Of a stretch of 30,729 nt of DNA, positions 1-6,814 are shown in pieces. A program made the translations under genes and the position numbers. The number at the start of each line of letters is the position of its first letter. Position 1 is the stretch's first letter. This stretch comes from CAZSMC01 sp964607755 (GTDB lineage: Bacteria > Zhuqueibacterota > Zhuqueibacteria > Residuimicrobiales > Krinioviventaceae). Location: contig CAZSMC010000051.1 in the NCBI GenBank assembly GCA_964607755.1, positions 1 through 30,729 of the forward strand, given 5' to 3'. The notes under the pieces are model-generated. The model did not search any database, was not told the DNA's origin, and worked only from the letters and a program-made list of their open reading frames with translations.

Positions 1-1995
1 CTTTCGGTTGACGTTGGCGGCAGCTATAATCAATATCAGTGGTTCAAAAATGGGGAGCCGGTTGCCGGGGCAACTGAATCTGTTTTTGTTCTCGAGTCCG
101 TCCAGGTCCCAGATGCTGGCAGTTATACCTGCGAAATCACCAACACCGTGGCAACCGAGTTGACGCTGTATAGCCGCCCGATTCATGTACGGATCCATGG
201 GCATAATTTGCAAGCAGATTCATTGGCGCTGGTTGCCTTGTACGACAGCACAAATGGGGAAGAGTGGACGAACAATGATAACTGGCTAACCGGGCCGGTG
301 GACTCGTGGCACGGGGTAACAGTATCTGAAGGGCGGGTGACAGAGATTGATCTCGATGAGAACAATTTGGACGGCACTTTACCGGTTGAAATGGGTAGTC
401 TGGATAATTTAGTTAATCTTTATCTTTACAAAAACAAACTTTCCGGCCCCATTCCGATAGGAATTGGCAATCTGATCAATTTGGAACGCCTTTCGCTATC
501 CGATAATAAATTCTCCGGGGCTATCCCTTCTGAAATTGGTAATCTGGTCAATTTAACAGGTCTTTCTCTTTACAGGAATGAGCTTTCGGGTAGCATCCCA
601 ACTGAAATATGGGATCTTGTCAATTTAACGTACCTTTACCTTGCCAAAAATGAGCTGACTGGACGTATCCCAGCCAAAGTTGGTAATTTAGTCAATTTGA
701 GAAGGTTTCAACTTCAGGTCAATGGATTTACTGGCAGTATCCCGCCGGAGATTGGTAATCTGGTCACCTTGACAAATCTATCTCTTTCTAACAATGGATT
801 TACGGGGAGTATCCCGGCAGAGATTGGCAATTTGGTCAATTTAACCTCACTCTATCTCCATAATACTGAACTTACCGGAACTATTCCTCCAGAAATAGGC
901 AATTTGAGCAATTTGACACGGCTCTACCTTTATGAAAATGAACTTTCCGGTAGTATCCCGCCAGAGATTGGTAAGCTAACCAATTTGACATTGCTCTCTC
1001 TTTTTGGCAATAAGCTTACCGGGAACATCCCGCCTGAAATTGGTGATCTTGTCAATTTGAAATACCTTTATCTTTCCATCAATGAGTTAACCGGCAACAT
1101 TCCATCTGAAATAGGTAATTTAGTCGACTTGGAGAGTCTCAATTTTTCTTACAATGAGCTTTCAGGTGCACTACCATCGGAATTCGTAAATTTGGTCAAT
1201 TTATCCTATTTGTCGCTATCAAGAAATCAATTATCTGATACTGTACCAACGGAATTGAGTAATCTAACACGTTTGGAAAAATTTTATTTAACTGGAAATC
1301 AATTTACAGACTTGGCGGATTTATCATCTATTGACAGTTTAAAAACATTAATGATCGCTGATAACAAATTCACGTTTGAGGACATCGAACCCAACATCGG
1401 TGTGGAGGATTTTGTTTACGCACCCCAGGACAGCATCGGCGAGGAACAGGACACAACACTGGCAGAGGGTGAAAGCCTGGATTTGTCAGTCGAGGTCGGC
1501 GGTACGGCTAACGAGTATCAGTGGTTCAAGGGTGGTGTTGAAATTTCAGGGGCTGAGAGCGATACTTACACTATCGAGTCCGCCGCAGCCAACGATTCCG
1601 GAGATTATTGCTGTCACATCACAAATACCATTGCCACGGAGCTCACTATCTACAGCAAATTAATACATGTGTCTGTGGATACGGATACCAAAACAGAAGA
1701 GACAGAGCCCCTTCCGAATGATTTTGCACTGTACCAGAATTTTCCGAATCCGTTCAATGCATCCACCCTGATAAAATACGATGTGCCAAAAGCAGGACAT
1801 GTGTCGCTGATGATTTATAATCTATCCGGTCAAAAAATTAAAACATTGGTGGATGGAACGCAAGAGGCAGGTAAAAAACAAATTTCCTGGAACGGGGGCA
1901 GCGATCAGGGCCGGAAAATCTCGTCCGGAATTTACCTTTACCGGTTGAAAGCGGATGGCTTTTCACAGTCGAAAAAGATGGTGTTTGTGGAATGA
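1..1995 (+). CDS. Ig-LRR-Ig surface protein with T9SS sorting tail (5' end outside window)
   Basis: The reading frame is open from base 1, so the gene starts upstream; the ATG at 148 is internal to an Ig-like domain. In order, the visible 664 codons hold the end of an Ig-like domain (WFKNG...AGSYTCEITN, codons about 1-65), a capping segment (DSLALVALYDST...WTNNDNWL...W.GVTV, about 75-120), 13 perfect-length 24-residue leucine-rich repeats of the plant-like type (L(S/T)GxIPxEIGNLxNLxxLxLxxN), a degenerate 14th repeat, a second Ig-like domain (WFKGG...SGDYCCHITN, about 495-560) and a C-terminal T9SS sorting domain (QNFPNPFNASTLIKYD...GIYLYRLKA). Such proteins are exported and attached to or released from the cell surface; LRR and Ig modules suggest binding or adhesion, but the ligand cannot be read from sequence. 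The two Ig domains are near copies of each other. No clear terminator follows before the convergent exbD. Confidence 0.9.
   Translation, partial: LSVDVGGSYNQYQWFKNGEPVAGATESVFVLESVQVPDAGSYTCEITNTVATELTLYSRPIHVRIHGHNLQADSLALVALYDSTNGEEWTNNDNWLTGPVDSWHGVTVSEGRVTEIDLDENNLDGTLPVEMGSLDNLVNLYLYKNKLSGPIPIGIGNLINLERLSLSDNKFSGAIPSEIGNLVNLTGLSLYRNELSGSIPTEIWDLVNLTYLYLAKNELTGRIPAKVGNLVNLRRFQLQVNGFTGSIPPEIGNLVTLTNLSLSNNGFTGSIPAEIGNLVNLTSLYLHNTELTGTIPPEIGNLSNLTRLYLYENELSGSIPPEIGKLTNLTLLSLFGNKLTGNIPPEIGDLVNLKYLYLSINELTGNIPSEIGNLVDLESLNFSYNELSGALPSEFVNLVNLSYLSLSRNQLSDTVPTELSNLTRLEKFYLTGNQFTDLADLSSIDSLKTLMIADNKFTFEDIEPNIGVEDFVYAPQDSIGEEQDTTLAEGESLDLSVEVGGTANEYQWFKGGVEISGAESDTYTIESAAANDSGDYCCHITNTIATELTIYSKLIHVSVDTDTKTEETEPLPNDFALYQNFPNPFNASTLIKYDVPKAGHVSLMIYNLSGQKIKTLVDGTQEAGKKQISWNGGSDQGRKISSGIYLYRLKADGFSQSKKMVFVE
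367..1302 (+). repeat. 13 tandem 72-bp units encoding 24-residue LRRs
   Basis: Thirteen in-frame units of exactly 72 bases, each encoding L-(S/T/D)-G-x-(I/L/V)-P-x-(E)-(I)-G-N-L-x-N-L-x-x-L-x-L-x-x-N-x. The units diverge at the DNA level, mostly at third positions, so the array is old enough to have drifted although the protein period is kept. A fourteenth unit (1303 to about 1374) keeps the leucines but loses the GxIP motif, acting as a C-terminal cap. Assembly of such an array may be collapsed or expanded. Confidence 0.9.
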
Positions 1996-2131
1996 GAAAA
2001 GTGACGGAAACCTATTTTATAAAATGAATAATCCGGTATCCTGTCCATCATGTTAATCCAGTCAAATTTAAATGAGAATAATATTGAAAAACAAGTGAGC
2101 AAATTCAGGATGAGCCATCCACCGTAACACA

Positions 2132-2536
2132 TCAATCTTTTTCAATCCGTGTACCGATAACAATCTTGTTCAATCCGCTGCGTTTGGCAATGTCCATAAC
2201 CTGGACGATAAGTCCGTGCGAGGCGTCTTTGTCCGCTTTGAGAACCAGGGTTTTTTCTTTGATGTTCGGAATCATTTTTTTGATCTGTGAGCCGAGGTTG
2301 TCAAGAGACACCCGGTCATCGCCTAATAAAATGGAGCCATCTTTGGCAATGTTAATGACCAGATTCTCCAGGCGGACGGTTTCTTTGCTCTTGATAGCCG
2401 GCAGCTCCAGTTTCATCCCAGGCTGCTCAATAAAACTGGAAGACACCATAAAAAATATGAGCAGAATAAACAGCACATCAATAAGAGATGTAATGTTAAT
2501 GCTGGTGCGTTTCTTCTTTTGATCTTTAAATTGCAT
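2132..2536 (-). CDS. exbD: ExbD/TolR-family biopolymer transport protein
   Basis: A 134-residue protein with a short cytoplasmic N-terminus (MQFKDQKKKRTSINITSLID), one membrane segment (VLFILLIFFMVSSSFI, about 21-36) and a periplasmic domain. The aspartate in SLIDVLFILLIFF matches the proton-pathway aspartate conserved at the start of the ExbD/TolR transmembrane helix. With ExbB it uses the proton gradient to power TonB. It is the last gene of the minus-strand order tonB-exbB-exbD, 38 bases after exbB. Length is typical for the family. TolR or an MotB-like partner is the alternative, but the adjacent TonB-type protein favours ExbD. Confidence 0.9.
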   Translation of the reverse strand: MQFKDQKKKRTSINITSLIDVLFILLIFFMVSSSFIEQPGMKLELPAIKSKETVRLENLVINIAKDGSILLGDDRVSLDNLGSQIKKMIPNIKEKTLVLKADKDASHGLIVQVMDIAKRSGLNKIVIGTRIEKD

Positions 2537-2574
2537 AGTTTTGTTCTTTTAGAAATCCGTTTTTCATCCAAAGT

Positions 2575-3231
2575 TTAACTCATTCCCTGCCCAACTTTGT
2601 TCAGTGTTACAGATTGATTTTGCAATTTACGGCTTTTTTGCAGCAACTGGGTTGTATATTTTTCGATATCCAGGACAAACCCCTCTGCCCGGTTGGAATA
2701 ATAGTTATACATAATAAGCGCCAGAATTCCAATAACCAATCCAGTGGCCGTGGTGATGAGCGCTTCGGAAATACCACCTGCCAGCAGACTGGCTTGTCCG
2801 GTGCCTTGCTGGGAAATAACAGTAAACACTTTTATCATGCCAAGCACGGTGCCGAGCAAACCGAGAAGCGGTGCAATGCCAGCGATCGTCTCCAGCGTGG
2901 GCAGCCCGCGTTCGAGATTGCGAACTTCCTGCCTGCCCTGATCGTTGAGCAGCTCTTTGATTTCGTTCTGTGGCAAATCCTGATTTTGCAAACCGGTGAG
3001 AATAATATTCGAAAACGGCCCTTTGTGCTTTCGGCAAATTGAGGACGCTAATTGAATATCTTCCACACTGTTCAACGAATCAACAATGTTGATAATCTCG
3101 GGTATCAATACTTTTTTGCGTCGCAAACTAATGGCGCGTTCGATAACAATCGCCAGGCCAATAATTGAACTGAGCAGCAGCGGAATCATAATGATACCAC
3201 CGCGCGACAGATAAGCAAATACGTCTGTCAT
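2575..3231 (-). CDS. exbB: ExbB/TolQ/MotA-family proton channel protein
   Basis: A 218-residue protein with three membrane segments: about 12-30 (GGIIMIPLLLSSIIGLAIVIE), about 108-130 and about 152-173. The family region (LERGLPTLETIAGIAPLLGLLGTVLGMI.VF followed by GGISEALITTATGLVIGILAL) is intact and includes the pore-lining threonine/serine-rich helix. It forms the inner-membrane pentameric channel that, with ExbD, drives TonB. It lies between the tonB-like gene (108 bases upstream) and exbD (38 bases downstream) on the same strand, so the three are probably co-transcribed. Confidence 0.92.
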   Translation of the reverse strand: MTDVFAYLSRGGIIMIPLLLSSIIGLAIVIERAISLRRKKVLIPEIINIVDSLNSVEDIQLASSICRKHKGPFSNIILTGLQNQDLPQNEIKELLNDQGRQEVRNLERGLPTLETIAGIAPLLGLLGTVLGMIKVFTVISQQGTGQASLLAGGISEALITTATGLVIGILALIMYNYYSNRAEGFVLDIEKYTTQLLQKSRKLQNQSVTLNKVGQGMS

Positions 3232-3339
3232 GATCGTCCTTCCATGTCTGGTGCTGTTCGTCTCTGTTTTCTATAGTGTACTTGAATTGTGACCGGTGCA
3301 GATTGAGTCCGGTATCGGTGATTTAATTTTTTGTGCATG

Positions 3340-4290
3340 TTAATAAATCTGATATGAAAAAGTCCATTTTAGTTCCAGATAAGGATCCGGGAACGATTCG
3401 GGCAATGGTTTGAACGGGTCCGAGGCTTTAATCGCATTCATGCTGGTAGCAATGAATGCGCTATGACCAGTGTTCTGCAGAAATTTAAGATCGCGTACAT
3501 TCCCGTCGCGTCTAAGAATGAATTCGAGCGTCACTTCACCGCTAATGGCAGCATCGCGGTAAAACGCTTGCGGCGGATACAGGTGATCGCGAATCCGTCT
3601 TTTCATATAAAAGAGGTACGGCGCGTAAGCCCAGTCATAGGTGCTCAGCGACACACCGCCAAGCGCTTTGGCCTGAGAATCACGATTGTCCCAGTTAGCA
3701 TCATCGGAAAAATCGTTGCGATTCGGTGCATCGACATTGCCCCGGCCGCTGCCTCCACGAAGAATATCCTTGTTGAATTTTTTTTGCTGCATAGACGAAA
3801 ACGGTTGTTCAAAAACCGGACTATCCCCGACCAGCGTCTCATTTTCAGAATCTTGCTGTTCATGATCTTTACCATTTTCCGATTCTCCTTGCTGTTCCTC
3901 CTGTTGTTGGTGCTGGCTTTGGGGTTGCGGGGTGCCTTGCTGCCCGCCTCCGGCAAAGGTTTTGTGATCGCTAATGCCTTCGCTGTAGGATAAACCTTCT
4001 GGCACATCCGGCTGCTGCATCATGTCCTGCGCCCGGGCGTTTTTGTCTGAGGCAAACCGGGCATCTTTTGGCGTTTCTTCTATAGCGGCGTCATTCGGTG
4101 TTTCCACCAGTTCGTTACTTTGACTATCCTGAACCAGTTCAAAGGTAAGCGGTTCTGCGACCGTGTCGGTTTTCTCGGGAAAATCAATGATGCCGCTCAA
4201 ACCGGATATCGGCTTGTAGAGCAGCAGTAGAATGAGATGAAGGAGGACCGAAACGAGCAGAGCAATTTTATATGTACGATGCCTGAACAC
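3340..4290 (-). CDS. tonB: TonB-family energy transducer
   Basis: A 316-residue protein with an N-terminal membrane anchor (about 9-25) that contains the SxxxH pattern of TonB (S14, H18), the residues that contact ExbB/ExbD in characterised TonB proteins. A long periplasmic linker follows, unusually rich in Gln, Glu and Asn (about residues 113-150) instead of the Pro/Lys of enterobacterial TonB. The C-terminal 95 residues (YLFYMKRRIRDHLYPPQA...GEVTLEFILRRDGNVRDLKFLQNTGHSAF) match the TonB C-terminal domain that binds the TonB box of outer-membrane receptors. It is first in an operon with exbB and exbD. TolA is an alternative, but the C-terminal GxVxLxFxLxxDGxV pattern is TonB-like. Confidence 0.88.
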   Translation of the reverse strand: MFRHRTYKIALLVSVLLHLILLLLYKPISGLSGIIDFPEKTDTVAEPLTFELVQDSQSNELVETPNDAAIEETPKDARFASDKNARAQDMMQQPDVPEGLSYSEGISDHKTFAGGGQQGTPQPQSQHQQQEEQQGESENGKDHEQQDSENETLVGDSPVFEQPFSSMQQKKFNKDILRGGSGRGNVDAPNRNDFSDDANWDNRDSQAKALGGVSLSTYDWAYAPYLFYMKRRIRDHLYPPQAFYRDAAISGEVTLEFILRRDGNVRDLKFLQNTGHSAFIATSMNAIKASDPFKPLPESFPDPYLELKWTFSYQIY

Positions 4291-4477
4291 TATTCTTTAC
4301 TTTTTTATTTTTTTAACGTACAGAGCAAGCACTTTGTTCGGATAATATGCAACTTACGGATTCAGTAACAGGAAACCGACTCAAACAGGACAGCCAGTGG
4401 GACAAATGAACAAAGCAACCATTTCAAAAAAACCTTTCTTTATTGGACAATCTCTACTGCCGTCCATTCCATAAAAA

Positions 4478-5242
4478 TCAGCTTTTCTGTATCGATAATT
4501 TTTTAAAATCCTCGGCAATGACAACATCGCCATGAAAATAGGGCCGGACTATTTTCTCAAGGTCCAGTTTTTCCATTATTGGATAAAAATGGCTGAGAAC
4601 CAGAGTAGAACATCCGCAACGGCGTGCATATTGCGCCGCCTGTACCGGAGTCAAATGGTGGTCAAACGGCTGGTCATCCGGGAACGAACTTTCAACAATC
4701 GCCATGTCAGCATCGCGGCACAATTCGACGAGTTCGGCACAAGGACCGGTGTCACCGGAATAGGCCAGCGTCGTGCCGTCTTTTTCGAGACGATACCCAT
4801 TAGCCGCTTTGGTGTGATTCATGGGCACGGCTGTAATTTTGCAACCATTAAAAGTGTAATGATCATCAATCAACTCGATAACTCGAATCTCGTAGGTTTC
4901 ACCTTCCAGCACCCATTCACCGAACAGATCGCGACTCGCTTTCATAAATTCTTTAAATCCTGGCGGACCAATCAGGGTCAAGGATTTGGTGCGCTGCCAG
5001 TCTGGCGTCCAGCGCAGTGCCATCAACAGCGGCGATAAATCACCGATATGGTCCAGGTGCTGATGTGTGCAGACAATAACGTCGATGTCGCGATAGTCAA
5101 TATCTGCTTCTGCCAGGCGGCGCAAGGCGCCAAAGCCAATATCCAGCAAAAGGAGTGTCTCGTCAAACGTGACAGCGTAACAAGCACAGGAGCGCTTTTC
5201 AGTCACTGCACATGTTCCTGAACCCAATATCTGCACATTCAT
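4478..5242 (-). CDS. Metallo-beta-lactamase-fold hydrolase, RNase Z-like
   Basis: A 254-residue MBL-fold protein. The metal-binding signature HxHxDH is present as H60-Q-H62-L-D64-H65, with further ligands expected from the MNHTK histidine, the aspartate in YSGDTGPC and the histidine in LVLSHFYP. The N-terminus VQILGSGTC and the SGDTGP motif resemble RNase Z/ElaC and the related phosphodiesterase-like group, but it is shorter than typical RNase Z (about 300 residues) and I do not see the full RNase Z exosite arm, so tRNA 3' processing is not assured. The start overlaps the stop of the cutA-like gene by four bases (ATGA), implying translational coupling. Confidence 0.85.
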   Translation of the reverse strand: MNVQILGSGTCAVTEKRSCACYAVTFDETLLLLDIGFGALRRLAEADIDYRDIDVIVCTHQHLDHIGDLSPLLMALRWTPDWQRTKSLTLIGPPGFKEFMKASRDLFGEWVLEGETYEIRVIELIDDHYTFNGCKITAVPMNHTKAANGYRLEKDGTTLAYSGDTGPCAELVELCRDADMAIVESSFPDDQPFDHHLTPVQAAQYARRCGCSTLVLSHFYPIMEKLDLEKIVRPYFHGDVVIAEDFKKLSIQKS

Positions 5243-5565
5243 GATGCTTTACCTGTTTCCTGTTTAATCCATTGCAAATAGGATTCCGAGCCGGCTACGA
5301 TCGGCATGGCAATAATTTCCGGTTCGTCGTACGAATGCATAGTACGAATTGTCTGTTCCAGCGCTGACCATTGGCTCTTGTGCGTTTTGTAAATGACCAG
5401 GGTTTCTTCTTCATGTTCGACGGCACCATGCCAGTGAAAAAGTGATTGCACACGGTCTATTCGATTAGCACAAGCTGCCAGATGTTTGTGAATGATCTCA
5501 CCAGTCACAGAATCGGCTTCATTGATTGTCGGAAATGTGCAAAACACAACAAGATAGTCATTCAT
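5239..5565 (-). CDS. cutA: CutA-like divalent cation tolerance protein
   Basis: A 108-residue protein of the CutA family, matching the usual size of 105-115. Family landmarks are visible: the first strand with CTFP, LAACANRIDRVQSLFHWHG, the acidic EEETLVIYKT segment, and HSYDEPEIIAMPI near the end. CutA forms very stable trimers related to PII signalling proteins; the historic link to copper tolerance is uncertain and its biochemical role is still debated. It is the first gene of a two-gene overlapping unit with the MBL hydrolase and is divergent from the gene at 5713. Confidence 0.93.
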   Translation of the reverse strand: MNDYLVVFCTFPTINEADSVTGEIIHKHLAACANRIDRVQSLFHWHGAVEHEEETLVIYKTHKSQWSALEQTIRTMHSYDEPEIIAMPIVAGSESYLQWIKQETGKAS

Positions 5566-5712
5566 ACCATTCTCCAGACGGTTTTAGAAAAAATAGCCCT
5601 TAATCAAAAAAAATGCAAGATATTTATTTTTAACTTGTTACAAGGAACTGTAGTTTCAAAATTCCGTTAAAATATATACTTTTCCTATTCGCCTGTCAGG
5701 ATATTTTATATT
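5566..5712. promoter_or_regulatory. Divergent intergenic region cutA / TonB-like gene
   Basis: 147 AT-rich bases separate two divergent starts and must hold both promoters. No consensus -35/-10 pair stands out with confidence, and no palindromic operator was seen. The ribosome site ahead of 5713 is weak, as is common in FCB bacteria. Confidence 0.4.
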
Positions 5713-6801
5713 ATGAAAACATGGCTCAAAGCAGCGATTATTTCAATTCTGTTTCACATACTTTTGTTGTTCATCAGGCCATTGCCGGTGATGAACTCAG
5801 AGCAACAGGCGGTGGAAATCTATTTCCAGGTCTCTGACGCAGCCTTTGAAAAACAGCTTCCTTTAGAGAACAAGCCGCAAAAACGGAAATCCGGTCAGAA
5901 AACCATAGCAAAACAATCCAAAAATGATTCAACAGAACCTGAAGAGGAGAATGTGGAGCAAGCGGAACCAGGACCAGAGTTAACGAACGAGCCTGATAAT
6001 GAGTCGAATCCCGCTGAAACAATTCAATCGGACAGCACATCAAATGATACGTCCTTTTTCTTTGACAATTTTCACCTGTCTTCATTTTCCGTCTCGCGTT
6101 TTCAAAAGCAAGGACTGGCAAAAGACAGCATGTCTCTCACGAATTTAGGAACACATCAATTTCAAAAAGTGCAACCCGGAGAATTTTCCGGCCTTAGTTT
6201 TCCGTCTTTTAAGGATTCCACATATTTCAGCGCAACGCCAGGTCCCATCGACCGCATCGATCGACAGCTCGACCGCGGTAGGCATGGTGCCGGGGATCTA
6301 CCCTCCATTACCGGAGCGCTTGCTTCCGGCGCGCAACAACTGCAAAAATCACTCAAAGAGGAAAAACCGGCACGGTTTCGGCGAATCCCAAGTCATATCG
6401 AGCTGAGCGTTTTTAACCTGCTCTGGGAAAAAGAAAAAGCCATAGACATAGATATTTACGCCCACATTGATACTAGTATCCACGTGTCTGCAGAAGATTT
6501 GAATCGTATTCTGAAAAAAATGACAACAGAGGGAATATTGCGCCGGAAGCTGGTCTCGCCTCGCAACGAGTTTTCTTTAGGGATGCTCGGCAAAGGCATC
6601 GAAATGAGCCCTAAAAACCAGCGAAACCGGGTTTATGAATACGAATGCCGGGTTCAGCCCGAACACGTGATCCGGTATTTAAACGCTGTTCTTTATCGTT
6701 TTGAATCCAATGGGTCAACGTTGGACGATACTTTGAGAACGAAATTGAAAAAAGAGCTCAAAGAAAAAATAATCCGCACTGCAGCTTGTATGGAAGATTA
6801 G
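5713..6801 (+). CDS. TonB-like membrane-anchored protein with C-terminal winged-helix-like domain
   Basis: A 362-residue protein of unrecognised overall family. Residues 5-21 form one membrane segment preceded by lysines, predicting a cytoplasmic N-terminus and a periplasmic remainder. This segment has the TonB-type SxxxH pattern (S11, H15). Residues about 45-110 are charged and Glu/Pro/Asn-rich, like a TonB linker. There is no TonB C-terminal domain; instead residues about 225-315 (RIPSHIELSVFNLLWEKEK...LNRILKKMTTEGILRRK...NRVYEYECRV) resemble the BlaI/MecI penicillinase-repressor winged helix: the xLWE helix, a recognition-like helix, then a K/R-rich wing and a Y-x-Y strand. The last 45 residues are helical and basic. 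Both halves are read by eye. The gene is convergent with the CotH gene, 13 bases apart. Function unknown; a DNA-binding role would conflict with the predicted periplasmic location. Confidence 0.75.
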   Translation: MKTWLKAAIISILFHILLLFIRPLPVMNSEQQAVEIYFQVSDAAFEKQLPLENKPQKRKSGQKTIAKQSKNDSTEPEEENVEQAEPGPELTNEPDNESNPAETIQSDSTSNDTSFFFDNFHLSSFSVSRFQKQGLAKDSMSLTNLGTHQFQKVQPGEFSGLSFPSFKDSTYFSATPGPIDRIDRQLDRGRHGAGDLPSITGALASGAQQLQKSLKEEKPARFRRIPSHIELSVFNLLWEKEKAIDIDIYAHIDTSIHVSAEDLNRILKKMTTEGILRRKLVSPRNEFSLGMLGKGIEMSPKNQRNRVYEYECRVQPEHVIRYLNAVLYRFESNGSTLDDTLRTKLKKELKEKIIRTAACMED

Positions 6802-6814
6802 CCTTTTTGAGCTG

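Noticed and set aside
367..1302. Regular 72-base periodicity considered as a CRISPR or minisatellite
   Set aside because: The units are in-frame LRR codons with diverged DNA and no spacers.
2614..3042. A 142-codon plus-strand frame opposite exbB
   Set aside because: It lies wholly inside the antisense of a well-supported ExbB and shows no recognisable domain or ribosome site.
3463..3993. A 176-codon plus-strand frame opposite tonB
   Set aside because: It is antisense shadow of the Gln/Glu-rich linker and C-terminal domain of TonB; its low-complexity Leu stretch reflects reversed Gln codons.
4478..5242. Calling the MBL-fold protein RNase Z outright
   Set aside because: The metal motif fits but the length is short and the exosite typical of RNase Z is not evident, so the broader family name was kept.
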